Shown here: piece by piece, positions 9,749-18,703 of the stretch
Position numbering within the stretch: position 1 is the first letter of the stretch
Layout: every line of letters starts with the position of its first letter
Assembly: GCF_007748195.1 (NCBI RefSeq)
Contig: NZ_CP037920.1
Span: 2,977,501-3,041,500, forward strand
Direction of reading: 5' to 3'
DNA from: Gimesia aquarii
GTDB lineage: Bacteria > Planctomycetota > Planctomycetia > Planctomycetales > Planctomycetaceae
Length of the DNA: 64,000 nt
The notes under the pieces: generated by a model
Told to the model about the DNA's origin: nothing
Database searches by the model: none
What the model saw: the letters and a program-made list of their open reading frames with translations, nothing else
Position numbers and translations under genes: made by a program

Positions 9749-9979
9749 TTATTTCTTAGATTTTTTTCGGGCCGCTTTCTTCTTCGCCGTCTTTTTCGCA
9801 GGTGTTTTTTTTGCAGGTGTTTTTTTTGCAGGTGTTTTTTTGGCAGCTTTCTTTTTTGCACTCCCCTTTTTGGCAGCGGCTTTCTTTTTAGACCCTTTTT
9901 TGGCAGAGTCTCCGAAGATTTTGTCGTAATTTTCCCAGAACTGTGGTGTGGTACCTGTGCGAACAATCGGGCCACTCAT
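9749..9979 (-). CDS. Small Lys/Ala-rich histone H1-like protein
   Basis: A 76-residue protein in two parts. The first 25 residues, SGPIVRTGTTPQFWENYDKI and a following FG, match a short N-terminal motif I recognise from many planctomycete small proteins. The rest, from about residue 26, is almost only lysine, alanine, serine, threonine and proline, with AKKTP repeated in tandem. Such tails resemble eukaryotic histone H1 tails and bacterial H1-like proteins, which bind DNA non-specifically. A role in nucleoid organisation is therefore plausible but not shown. A GGAG sequence lies about 10 bases before the ATG. The opposite strand is also open, giving Phe-rich ORFs, but only this strand has the conserved N-terminus. 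Confidence 0.75.
   Translation of the reverse strand: MSGPIVRTGTTPQFWENYDKIFGDSAKKGSKKKAAAKKGSAKKKAAKKTPAKKTPAKKTPAKKTAKKKAARKKSKK
9798..9842. repeat. Three 15-base tandem repeats inside the Lys/Ala-rich gene
   Basis: The unit GCAGGTGTTTTTTTT occurs three times in direct succession, with only the last base of the third copy changed. On the coding strand each unit encodes AKKTP. The near-identity at DNA level points to recent slippage-driven expansion, so the number of units may vary between strains. Confidence 0.9.
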
Positions 9980-10127
9980 AAGCTTACTACTCCATAAATA
10001 TTTGAAATTTCAGAATATCATTTCAAACGCAATATAATTTAGTTACCAATAAGATAGTCATTATATCAGTTGATACTGGTATTGTCTTATTTCCGAGCGA
10101 TGATTCTTTCGATCTGACACTGAATTG

Positions 10128-11702
10128 TCAAGTCTGCTCACAATGATCTGGTTGAACTGAGGCAGGAAAAGAAGTTCGTAATTCGCTACTTTTTTGACGA
10201 ATCGTTTCTAAGAGCTTTGTCAAATGAATGTCGGTTGTGAGTGGGTTCATGACGGTAATCCGAAACGCTGCCTGACCATCAATGACCGAGTGTACGATAT
10301 AAAATTCTCCGGATTCGATAATGACTCTTCTCAACTTGAAATGAAACAAGTTTTGTTGTTCTATAGATAGTTGTTGTAACCAGTCTGGTTGATAACGAAA
10401 AACGAGAATATTACACTCTGGCTTATGTACAGGTTCAAAATCAGTCGTTTGCTCCAGCATTTCATAAAATATTTGTGCGGTTTCAAATGTGACATCGACA
10501 AGATCTGCAAAGAGACCTTTTCCAAACAGTGACCAGACTCCCCAAAGGCTATAACTGTTTGCGCGTTTGGTGCATTCAATTGTTCTTAATCCTAAATCAT
10601 ATTCTGCAATCTCAGGTGCAGACGGATCGAATAAGTAGGGAGCTTGTTGTTGAAACGCTGCAGATTGATGCGCTTTGTCTTTAAAAAACAAGAATGCACA
10701 TAGGGCAGGCATGAACATCATTTTATGTGCGTCAAATACCACACTGTCCGCCCGGTGGAGCCCTGCTGTTAGATAATTATGATGCTGAGAAAAACAAGTT
10801 GGGCCGCCATGTGCTGCATCTACATGTAACCAGATTTGAAATTGTTCACACAAGTCAGCGATCTCATTCAGGGGATCAAATGCGCCAATGGGTGTGGCAC
10901 AGGCACAGGCGATGACAGCAATGATTTTTCGGTTTTCACTCTGGCACTTTAAAATCATTTCTCTCAAAGCGAGCGGATTCATCCTGCGTTGTTGGTCCAG
11001 AGAGACTTTAAGAATATTTTCGGTACCGATTCCGAGAATACCAGCAGAGCGGGTCAAGCTATAATGGGCATCGCTGGATGCGAGTATGACAGGCATTGGT
11101 TCATTCTTAGCTGATGCTCCCTGTTGCCAAATTTCCGGGCACGTCAGATTCCGAGCCGCCAATAAACCAGTGAGATTTGCCAGTGATCCCCCGTGTGTGA
11201 CAAGGCCAGAGAATTTATCGGTTGGAAATCCAATTTCTTTACCGATCATTTTGATTAATGCAATTTCGACTGCTGTGGCCCATGGTCCCATTTCATAGAC
11301 GGCCATTACCTGATTCGTGACTGAAGCAATTGCGTCAAACAATCCAGCCAGTGGAACAGAGGCAGGCACCTGATGACCAATATATCGGGGATTTTGTAAG
11401 TTGTGTCCTTTCTCTAACATCAATTGTGTGAGCTGTTGAAATTCCTGGACCTTAGGCTGTTGTGATTGAACCTCCGGTTCTGTACTTGAAGTTACATGTG
11501 AGTTTAACTTTCGCAATGCCAGTTGGATGTTTTCAAGCGGCGGATTCCAGTTCAAAACTTGACCGTCTGGAGTTTGCAGGGAACGCGCATGTTGTGTGAG
11601 TGCTTCAGATAAAGTCTGGCTAGCTGCAGACAATAAATCAGGAGAATAAGTAGCATGAATTCTTGTTCTTGCCGATTGTAATTCAGGGGCTGTCATTGAC
11701 AT
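10128..11702 (-). CDS. PLP-dependent group II decarboxylase
   Basis: A large pyridoxal-phosphate enzyme of the group II (glutamate/aromatic/diaminobutyrate) decarboxylase family. The PLP lysine is K327 in FDAHKMMF, preceded by the HVDAAHGGP block that contacts the cofactor. The N-terminal segment NPRYIGHQVPASVPLAGL and the GLVTHGGSLANLTGLLAAR block are typical of the family. The reaction is loss of CO2 from an amino acid. The substrate could be aspartate, glutamate, 2,4-diaminobutyrate or an aromatic amino acid; the sequence alone does not settle it. I used the ATG at 11702; a TTG at 11735 would add 11 residues, and an ATG at 11696 is also possible. It is separated by about 150 bases from its neighbours, so it is probably its own unit. 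Confidence 0.82.
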   Translation of the reverse strand: MSMTAPELQSARTRIHATYSPDLLSAASQTLSEALTQHARSLQTPDGQVLNWNPPLENIQLALRKLNSHVTSSTEPEVQSQQPKVQEFQQLTQLMLEKGHNLQNPRYIGHQVPASVPLAGLFDAIASVTNQVMAVYEMGPWATAVEIALIKMIGKEIGFPTDKFSGLVTHGGSLANLTGLLAARNLTCPEIWQQGASAKNEPMPVILASSDAHYSLTRSAGILGIGTENILKVSLDQQRRMNPLALREMILKCQSENRKIIAVIACACATPIGAFDPLNEIADLCEQFQIWLHVDAAHGGPTCFSQHHNYLTAGLHRADSVVFDAHKMMFMPALCAFLFFKDKAHQSAAFQQQAPYLFDPSAPEIAEYDLGLRTIECTKRANSYSLWGVWSLFGKGLFADLVDVTFETAQIFYEMLEQTTDFEPVHKPECNILVFRYQPDWLQQLSIEQQNLFHFKLRRVIIESGEFYIVHSVIDGQAAFRITVMNPLTTDIHLTKLLETIRQKSSELRTSFPASVQPDHCEQT

Positions 11703-11913
11703 GGAATTCTCATTACCTGCGAAAAGGGAAAACAACTTAGCAAGCGAAAGTGTGCTGAATATCGATTAATTGTATTCGCTTAGATCATACCGAAAACATG
11801 GACGGGTGAATATAAATGAGCCGGTCCTAATTGAGAACTCTTAAATTCGTATTTAAATACGTTTAGGAAAGAGCGAGCATGTGGGTTGTGAATGTTCTAT
11901 TATGATAGACATT

Positions 11914-13032
11914 TTAGAAACGAAAGGGTTCAGAGTTCATTTCATAGCCCGGATGCATGCAGATATTCATCAGAAGACCTAGAGCGAGGCATGTGCTCAG
12001 CAGACTGGTACCACCATAACTCATTAAGGGGAGAGTCATACCCGTGATGGGCATCAGTCCGACTGTCATACCGGTGTTAATAATTGTCTGTGAAGCCAGG
12101 AGCGTGACAATCCCCACTGCAACAAGTCGACCAAATGGCTCGCGTGTTGCCGTAGCGATTTGTAAGCCTCTGACAAACAAAAACGTAAAGACTCCCAGGC
12201 AAAACAGGCAGCCCATAATCCCAAAGCGTTCACCGACCAGACAAAAGATAAAATCAGTCCGTCCTGCAGGAAGGTGATAAGCAGCGGGATCATCAACGGG
12301 CATGCCAGCAATCTCACTTCCCCAAACACCACCCAACGCCAACATCTGTTTCGACTGATAGAGATGATAACCATCTCCCTTGGGTAATTCTCCTCCATCG
12401 CGTTGGGTAATCAACGCAACAATTCTCGATTTTTGTTCCGAGTTCATCTCGAGCCAAAGTAATGGTAAAGTACAGATTCCCAGAACGAGAATTGTGATAA
12501 GGTGTCTTGGTCTCGCTCCTGCGGAAAACAACATCGCGAATAAGATGGGAAAGAATAAGAGCGAAGTTCCCAGATCTGGTTCTCGTAAAATCAGAAAAAC
12601 AGGCAGGCATGTCAAAATGAAGGGGATGATTAGTCCCGGGATCCGTCTATAATTTTTACGGTGCATGAGGTAATGTGCTAGCGCCAGGATATAAGTGATT
12701 TTGGCTAGCTCTGATGGTTGAAATTTAAAGAAACCTAATGGAATCCAGCGGCGTGAACCATTAATTGCAGGGATAAAAAAGACGGCAACTAAAAATAGTA
12801 GGGTTACAAAAAAAAGGGGGTAGCTGATACCTCGTAAATTTCGATAAGGGAAAACCATTGTGCTGCAGAGTGCCAGCAAAGAGATGAAAGCCCAGACGCA
12901 TTGTTTCTGAAAAAATTGTCCTTGGCCCGATAGTTCGTCGCCACGCGCTATTCCAGCCAGGCCGCATCCTATAAGTAAAAGAATACAGCATAAAATTGAC
13001 CAGGGAATTTTGTGAATGTTTGCGTGACTCAT
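11914..13032 (-). CDS. rodA: SEDS-family peptidoglycan polymerase RodA
   Basis: A SEDS-family integral membrane protein with about ten membrane helices. In other bacteria RodA polymerises lipid II into glycan strands for lateral wall growth, together with a class B PBP. Conserved pieces include INGSRRWIPLGFFKFQPSELAK, the LREPDLGTSLLF block and the GERFGIMGC segment. The C-terminal GMTVGLMPITGMTLPLMSYGGTS (given here as two halves, GMTVGLMPITG and MTLPLMSYGGTS) is also conserved. GFFKFQPSE and the lack of an N-terminal cytoplasmic extension favour RodA over FtsW. The start is taken at the ATG at 13032; a TTG at 13062 would add ten residues. No mreBCD or PBP2 gene is adjacent. It is divergent from the rhomboid gene, with the two promoters sharing about 190 bases. 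Confidence 0.9.
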   Translation of the reverse strand: MSHANIHKIPWSILCCILLLIGCGLAGIARGDELSGQGQFFQKQCVWAFISLLALCSTMVFPYRNLRGISYPLFFVTLLFLVAVFFIPAINGSRRWIPLGFFKFQPSELAKITYILALAHYLMHRKNYRRIPGLIIPFILTCLPVFLILREPDLGTSLLFFPILFAMLFSAGARPRHLITILVLGICTLPLLWLEMNSEQKSRIVALITQRDGGELPKGDGYHLYQSKQMLALGGVWGSEIAGMPVDDPAAYHLPAGRTDFIFCLVGERFGIMGCLFCLGVFTFLFVRGLQIATATREPFGRLVAVGIVTLLASQTIINTGMTVGLMPITGMTLPLMSYGGTSLLSTCLALGLLMNICMHPGYEMNSEPFRF

Positions 13033-13221
13033 TGAAAGATCATTTAAGGATTTATGAAGCAATTGTGAGCGATTTTTAACGAAAAATCGCTATTTTGGAA
13101 AGAGAAATCTTTTTTGCCTCAGTTCAACAGAGTCGGTTCCCTTTACTGGTGTCAAATCAAGAGAAATCAGCTATTCTTTCCTACGGTAAACAGACTATCG
13201 TTGTCATTTGAATTCAATTCC

Positions 13222-14490
13222 ATGTTTTACTCATTTAGAAAAATCTGTGCGAAATATCCGGTAACTGCAGCATACATTGCGGTGGCAATCGGGTTATTTA
13301 CTGCTGTTCAGATATATCGAGTCAAAAACACTTCTTACGGAGCAGAGGCGTTTGATGACGCCTTATGGAAATTGGGGGCGGTTCAGCCTTTAGTATTTGT
13401 GCATGATCACCCCTTGATCAAAGAGAAGGGTTATCCTACAGGCGGACCCTTTGATCTATGGGCAGGGGAATGGTGGCGGATTCTCATTAGTGGCTTTCAT
13501 CATGGTGGTATTTTGCATCTGTTGATGAATTGTCTTGCCATCGGTTTTCTGGGGCGCTTAATCGAACCGGTAATGCGATTCTGGGTTTATGCCGCTTTTC
13601 TGATCCTGGCGACGTTTATCTCTTTACTCCCGGAATATTATTTTGCTCATTATCCAGTAGGGCTTTCGGGAGGCGCCTACGCGATGTTTGGATTGCTGAT
13701 TTACCTCAGAAAGACCAATGCAGATATCGCTGCCGTATTTACTGAGAGAGAGATCACCTGGGGGTGTGGCTGGCTGATTTTGTGTTTTGTGTTAACGAAA
13801 TTCAATATCATGCATATTGCTAACGCAGCACATCTTGCTGGCTTTCTTTATGGTTTACTCGCAGGAGCCGTATTGATCAGTCGTTCCCGATTTGCGGGAA
13901 CATTTCGGTTTACATTTATTGCTGCACATTTATTAATCATTCCCTGTACCTATTTGATTTGCAATCCCGTTTGGAATGGCAAATATTACTGGTATCTGGC
14001 ACGCCATGAGAATAACCTTGAGCAACGTATTGCTTATTTAAAGCAGGGGATGGAATTGGCTCCTGGGGAGCCAAAAATTGGAGCGGAATTGGCATTAAGT
14101 CTTTACCAGACAGAAACTGTGCCCATGAATTCCTGGAAGATTATTCTTCAATCTTTAAATAAGAATCGTTCCTATGATAAGGGAGTTCAAATTGCTCGAT
14201 TAATTTGGGGCCAATTTGATTCAGATAAGCAAAAAGCAAACGCGTTAAAAATTGCGAGAAATGTTTTTGGCAATGAATCGGATGACTGGCTGGAACGGCT
14301 CAATCTTGACTCAGAGACAATCGCACAGGTAGAAGTGCCATTAACAGGGGAATCTGGTTTTCCTAAAGAGGAATTTCTGTTTTTAAAAGAAGCAGGCCAG
14401 CAGGTGAAACCAGCAAAACCAAAAGATTTATATGCCCCTCCGGTTGATCCCCGGTCACCTCAGAGTGCCGTTGAGGGGGTCACACTATGA
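13222..14490 (+). CDS. Rhomboid-family intramembrane serine protease
   Basis: A 422-residue membrane protease that cleaves within transmembrane helices. The catalytic serine is S149 in VGLSGGAYAMFG and the partner histidine is H204 in AAHLAGFLYG. The HLLMNCLA motif of the second helix supplies the oxyanion residues. About six to seven membrane segments lie between residues 15 and 260. The C-terminal 150 residues are soluble, with helical repeats that look TPR-like, an uncommon addition. I chose the ATG at 13222 because it starts just before the first membrane helix; a TTG at 13114 would add 36 residues of poor composition. The substrate is unknown. Confidence 0.85.
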   Translation: MFYSFRKICAKYPVTAAYIAVAIGLFTAVQIYRVKNTSYGAEAFDDALWKLGAVQPLVFVHDHPLIKEKGYPTGGPFDLWAGEWWRILISGFHHGGILHLLMNCLAIGFLGRLIEPVMRFWVYAAFLILATFISLLPEYYFAHYPVGLSGGAYAMFGLLIYLRKTNADIAAVFTEREITWGCGWLILCFVLTKFNIMHIANAAHLAGFLYGLLAGAVLISRSRFAGTFRFTFIAAHLLIIPCTYLICNPVWNGKYYWYLARHENNLEQRIAYLKQGMELAPGEPKIGAELALSLYQTETVPMNSWKIILQSLNKNRSYDKGVQIARLIWGQFDSDKQKANALKIARNVFGNESDDWLERLNLDSETIAQVEVPLTGESGFPKEEFLFLKEAGQQVKPAKPKDLYAPPVDPRSPQSAVEGVTL

Positions 14491-14790
14491 TGGATAGGGA
14501 CGACTGACAGAATTGGCAAAATTGTTACATTTGCTTCAAAATTCATAAATGCCTGTTGTTTTTTATCTACAGTCATGATTCCACTAAGTGAATTTTACTC
14601 AGAGTCTGTGCTTGAACTACGCTTAACGTAAACGAATCTATTGTTATGCTGTACTAAAGAGTTTGGTCAGGAATGTCACTCACTCTGTTTCATACAAAAA
14701 CCTGCTAGATATTCATTTGATCGAACTCGTTTGACTCTACAAAACAGCATATGATGTTTAAAAGTAATCTCTCATATCGATCTGTTTATT
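14491..14790. other. 300-base intergenic region
   Basis: It separates the rhomboid gene from the next membrane protein gene on the same strand. I see no gene, hairpin terminator or strong promoter. A TTGACT at about 14730 is followed by TATGAT, but the 13-base spacing is too short for a normal sigma-70 promoter. Confidence 0.4.
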
Positions 14791-16386
14791 ATGGCCACTG
14801 CTTTGGAAAACCAAAACGAATCCACAAATGGGAATCCCAGCGAGGAAGACTCCGAGGAGTCGATACTGGTTGATCGCTTTCCTGAAGCATTGCGAGTATC
14901 CCGGTTTACATTTTTTACTGTATGTATTCTGTCATTATCTTTTTTACTGTTTAGCTCGCTTCCGCTCTGGCACACAGATATCTGGGGACATTTAGCTTAT
15001 GGAGAGCTGATCTGGCAATCAGGCGGTATTCCTGTCTTCGAGCCATTGGTCCCCCTTTCATCGGGAATACCATTTATAGATACCGCCTGGCTTAGTCAAA
15101 TCTTTAGTTTTCAGGCGTACCAGTTATTTGGAGTCGCCGGGATTAAATTCCTGTATGCAGCTGCTATCACAGCTTGTCTGGGCTTGCTTCTCTATCGTAT
15201 TCAAAAAAGAACAGATAGTTTTTTGTGGGGTCTGCTTTGCGTGATCGGGTTTCTATTATGTGATTGGAAGCAATTGGGAATAGTACGCCCTCAATTAGCA
15301 GGTTTACTCTGTTTTGTTTTACTGTTTACAACACTTAATGCACGTCAATGGCGCAGATTTTACTGGTTTGCGATTCCAGCGCTCTTTGTTTTATGGGCGA
15401 ATCTGCATGGTTCCTTTCCCGTTGGATTAGGTTTAATCGGCTGTTTTTTAGTCGGTCGTGCCGTTGATGTCGGGAGGAAATCTGGAACATGGAAAGCAAT
15501 GTTTCGAGACAGTGTGACTCGTAGATATTTCTTACTGCTAGAGCTGTCTGCCATTGCGGTATTAGTTAACCCTTATGGCTTGCAATTATACACAGAAGCA
15601 TTTGCTTTCTCGTCTCATCCCAATCTGGCAGAATTGGTCGAATGGAGCCCTTTAACTTTGCGGATGTACCAGGGTAAGGCAGCAGCTTTGCTTGGATTAC
15701 TGATTGTCATTGCTTACCGTTTGACTCCCCGCAGAATTTCTGTGGCTGAAGTTCTGATTCTTGTGGGACTGGGAACTGCGGCCTTGTGGAGTTCGCGGAT
15801 GATAATCTGGTGGGCACCAGTCGCCGCTTACTATCTGGCATTACACGGTGCGGCAATTTGGGGGCATAAACGGAAACGCCTGGTAGATGAGGCCGAAGAG
15901 AATGCGGTTCATTATGCGGGGAAATGGACCGTTGTTTCTGTGGGTATGATCTGGATCTGCTTTGCCGTTACTCCGATTGGATCTAGAATTCTGCATGGTA
16001 AGCAAGTTGATTTTGAGAAGAGTGTTTCTTCAACGACGCCGATTGGTGCGGTGAACTATCTGAAAGAAAAGAAAATCGAAGGCCAGCTCTTTAATTCGAT
16101 GGAGCTCGGCGATTATTTATTGTGGGATGGTCCCAAAAATGCTTCGGTATTCGCAAATTCCCACGTCCATTTGCTTCCACAGGAAGTATGGGATCATTAT
16201 TTACGCATAATCAATCTCGGGAGTGATGGTGAGGAATTGTTGGACAGATATGGCGTCAACACAATCGTGTTGGATTTACCGCGTCGAAGCAATTTGTTGC
16301 GTCGTTTGGAACGTAGTGGAGATTGGCGTGTGGGATACAAAGACGGTCGGTCAGTAGTGTTACTACGAAATGTACCCATTGAGTGA
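14791..16386 (+). CDS. Large polytopic membrane protein, function unknown
   Basis: A 531-residue protein with a hydrophilic acidic N-terminus of about 35 residues, then about ten hydrophobic helices to residue 400, and a soluble C-terminus. The first extracellular loop contains LWHTDIWGHLAYGE, which resembles the 'DxDxWWHLxxG' loop of planctomycete membrane proteins related to GT-C glycosyltransferases. The C-terminal part (GAVNYLKEKKIEGQLFNSMELGDYL in shorter pieces such as GQLFNSMELGDYLLWDGP) also recurs in that group. This suggests use of a lipid-linked sugar donor at the membrane, but no catalytic acid can be assigned safely. It is followed by the next gene after 58 bases, so the two may form an operon. 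Confidence 0.55.
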   Translation: MATALENQNESTNGNPSEEDSEESILVDRFPEALRVSRFTFFTVCILSLSFLLFSSLPLWHTDIWGHLAYGELIWQSGGIPVFEPLVPLSSGIPFIDTAWLSQIFSFQAYQLFGVAGIKFLYAAAITACLGLLLYRIQKRTDSFLWGLLCVIGFLLCDWKQLGIVRPQLAGLLCFVLLFTTLNARQWRRFYWFAIPALFVLWANLHGSFPVGLGLIGCFLVGRAVDVGRKSGTWKAMFRDSVTRRYFLLLELSAIAVLVNPYGLQLYTEAFAFSSHPNLAELVEWSPLTLRMYQGKAAALLGLLIVIAYRLTPRRISVAEVLILVGLGTAALWSSRMIIWWAPVAAYYLALHGAAIWGHKRKRLVDEAEENAVHYAGKWTVVSVGMIWICFAVTPIGSRILHGKQVDFEKSVSSTTPIGAVNYLKEKKIEGQLFNSMELGDYLLWDGPKNASVFANSHVHLLPQEVWDHYLRIINLGSDGEELLDRYGVNTIVLDLPRRSNLLRRLERSGDWRVGYKDGRSVVLLRNVPIE

Positions 16387-16444
16387 TCAACTTCTGTGTT
16401 CTTTTATCAATTACTAAAATACTTCTTTCATTTTGAGCTCAGCT

Positions 16445-17725
16445 ATGAAGTCACGCAAATTGACATTGAAAACGATAATTACAGTACAAATTCTGGTTGT
16501 GATCACTTTTTGTGGAGCTTATACCCTTGGTTCCAAAGAGTCGCAACAAGAATTCAACAATGTTTTTCTGAAGCAAATTTCATATCCGGAAATCAAAATT
16601 GATCGAAAGGTTCCATTTCAAGTGGAGCCGTTTTATGATGATCCTTCCGTTGTGACAGATGATGAATTAGCGGCGGTACTTAAACAAGTGCGGCCTAAAT
16701 TTCCACGGAAACGCATGAAGCCGAATCATGTCGAGCATGCACTGCGTACCTGGAGTATTCAATCTACATTTCAAGATCCGAGTGTTGTTTCAGGAATTGA
16801 AATGAGAGATTTTTTAATTGATCATGCTCGTTTTTTGACTTCATGGGGAGATGAGATCTCACCACTGCTTGTAGAGGAACCAGCGGGGATTTCGATTCGT
16901 TGGGGCAGTCAGGCAGGAGGGTCTGTGCATCATGACCATTGGCTCGCTTCGTTGACAGAAGCTGGTATTCATTTAGATGAACCCGTTTTTGGTCCGTCAC
17001 GGCGTGATATGGATATTAATGATGTGATTCAGGAATCACTTCGCGATTTTCGTTTGGATGAGCGAGAAGTGGAATGGTCGGCGATGGCGTTCGGGCTCTG
17101 GATTCCTCCTGTGAAACAGTGGAAGACGGTAGATGGTCGCGTTGTCTCGTTTGATCAGATCGTAAAACGATTGATTCGAGGGCATAAACGTTTTGGTGTT
17201 TGCGTGGGAACTCATAGAGTTTATTCGCTGATGTTACTGATTCGTCTTGATGACGAGTTTCATATTTTATCGAAACCAGTGCGGGCAGAAGCTTATGCCT
17301 ATCTGGAGCGTGTTCGTGACTTGATCAGTGTTTGCCAGTTTGAAGATGGACATTGGCCAGCTAACTGGATGGATGGGAAAAGTGCTCTGACTGATCCTCA
17401 AGAGATACCCGATTACAAAAATGTCATTGCGACTGGACATCATCTGGAATGGTTGGCGATTGCTCCTAAAGAATTGCATCCGCCGCATGAGATGATCGTC
17501 AAAGCAGCAAAATGGGTCATTAAAAATACCACTTCACATACTGAAGACGAAATACTGCAAAAGTATACGTTTTACAGTCATGTCGGGAATGCGTTAGCAT
17601 TATGGAGAAAAACGCATGCGGCAACGTTCTGGAAGAATTGGCAGAAAACACACCCTTACGTTCCAGATACAGAAGATCTTCAGGGAGCCAATGATAGTAT
17701 CGAAGCGCGTAAGCCGAAGCTATAA
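16445..17725 (+). CDS. Unrecognised exported or membrane-anchored protein
   Basis: I do not recognise a family. It starts with a basic stretch and one hydrophobic helix (TIITVQILVVITFCGAYTLG), so it is either exported or anchored by its N-terminus. The remaining 395 residues are hydrophilic, rich in tryptophan and histidine, and look mostly alpha-helical. Pieces such as FEDGHWPANW and ATGHHLEWLA recall alpha/alpha-barrel proteins of the terpene-cyclase or glycoside-hydrolase type, but that is only an impression. The ATG at 16445 is preferred over a TTG at 16433. It lies 58 bases after the membrane protein gene, so a shared role in envelope or polysaccharide work is possible. Confidence 0.55.
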   Translation: MKSRKLTLKTIITVQILVVITFCGAYTLGSKESQQEFNNVFLKQISYPEIKIDRKVPFQVEPFYDDPSVVTDDELAAVLKQVRPKFPRKRMKPNHVEHALRTWSIQSTFQDPSVVSGIEMRDFLIDHARFLTSWGDEISPLLVEEPAGISIRWGSQAGGSVHHDHWLASLTEAGIHLDEPVFGPSRRDMDINDVIQESLRDFRLDEREVEWSAMAFGLWIPPVKQWKTVDGRVVSFDQIVKRLIRGHKRFGVCVGTHRVYSLMLLIRLDDEFHILSKPVRAEAYAYLERVRDLISVCQFEDGHWPANWMDGKSALTDPQEIPDYKNVIATGHHLEWLAIAPKELHPPHEMIVKAAKWVIKNTTSHTEDEILQKYTFYSHVGNALALWRKTHAATFWKNWQKTHPYVPDTEDLQGANDSIEARKPKL

Positions 17726-17750
17726 ACTAGATCACTTCAGGTATCGTTAT

Positions 17751-18513
17751 CTACTTACTACCACCCACAACTGTAAACGGTACTTTTGAGCCCAGCAGTT
17801 TAAAGAGTTCTGCTTGAACTTCTCTGTCCTCCCGATTTCCTAGATTGCTCAGTAGAGTTAGTTTATAGACGCCTTTTTTCAAATCGAATTAATTTTCTGA
17901 CTCTGATTTTAATTGACACGCATCAACCCAGATTTTGGTGTCTTATGCAGAATTGATGCGAAAGCCGACTTTGCCTGCTTCTGTTACATTAAGTTCTGCT
18001 TGTAAGAGGACTGAAGAATCAATTCTTCAATGGGTAATAAACCTGCCACTATTGCATATTGTGTCATCCAATTCGTCGTAGGATCGGAGTGCACAGATTC
18101 TTTATAAACGATTTTTCGTCTTAAGAAAGGATCTTTCACATTTGTTTTAATACCAGCAAAGTCACTAGTCTGGCTATCGTCAATTTTATTTGGAACGGTT
18201 TTTACTTGAATCACTACCCAGATCCTTTTATCGAGATTCTCGATCATTTTGCGAAGTTTTGTCGAGAGATTGACGGCTCCAAAAGATTTTTTTGACCAAC
18301 ATAAATCGAGTAACCATTGACGACTAGATAGACATACCAGAACTGTCGATTTTTCCAGAGCTTCTGCTCACAGATTTTTATGTAATCCGTCTGGCTGGTT
18401 TTAGCTTCAGTTATTTTTGCCTTTCTTTGGCATGGATATTTTCAGCCTCGAAAATTGTGCTGAGATCATGCATAAAGGAATTTGCAGGGATTTCTTCACT
18501 GCGATAAGCATTC
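17751..18513 (-). pseudogene. Decayed gene, C-terminal part only, with frameshifts and stops
   Basis: Protein-like sequence continues through this stretch but changes frame repeatedly. From the 5' end of the minus strand, one frame gives AYRSEEIPANSFMHDLSTIF then a stop. The next gives DYIKICEQKLWKNRQFWYVY and GYSIYVGQK. The third gives SFGAVNLSTKLRK, IWVVIQVKTVPNK and WMTQYAIVAGLLPIEEL. A fourth gives LQAELNVTEAGKVGFRINSA, a stop, DTKIWVDACQLKS, another stop, then FDLKKGVYKLTLLSNLGN and a final stop at 17751-17753. At least three frameshifts and two in-frame stops are needed to join these. The end looks like the C-terminal beta-rich domain of a secreted planctomycete protein. The N-terminal part is missing, and I cannot name the family. 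Confidence 0.8.
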
Positions 18514-18703
18514 TAATTAAATAGGTAAAAGAGGTAGGGACTCTGAAGGTATTTTTTTGAGTCAAATGATTTGGATAGGGGGGTTGCTATACCGATCCAA
18601 CCTATAATTTTGTAGCATGGTACTACCTATGTCAAACTAAGCTCGTAAGTTGGCTTTTATTGTCTAGTTATTTGAACATCAGTAGAACGATAAGGAACTT
18701 TGA

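Noticed and set aside
9798-9842. Short direct repeats considered as a CRISPR array
   Set aside because: The units are 15 bases with no spacers and encode a simple peptide repeat in frame.
9716-9997. Phe/Cys-rich plus-strand ORF over the Lys/Ala-rich gene
   Set aside because: It is the antisense of a Lys-rich repeat; the opposite strand has a conserved planctomycete N-terminus and a ribosome binding site.
11889-11911. Hairpin after rodA considered as a terminator
   Set aside because: The stem has a bulge and no T-run follows on the minus strand.
14728-14760. TTGACT and TATGAT as a promoter before the membrane protein gene
   Set aside because: The spacing of 13 bases is too short for a usual sigma-70 promoter.
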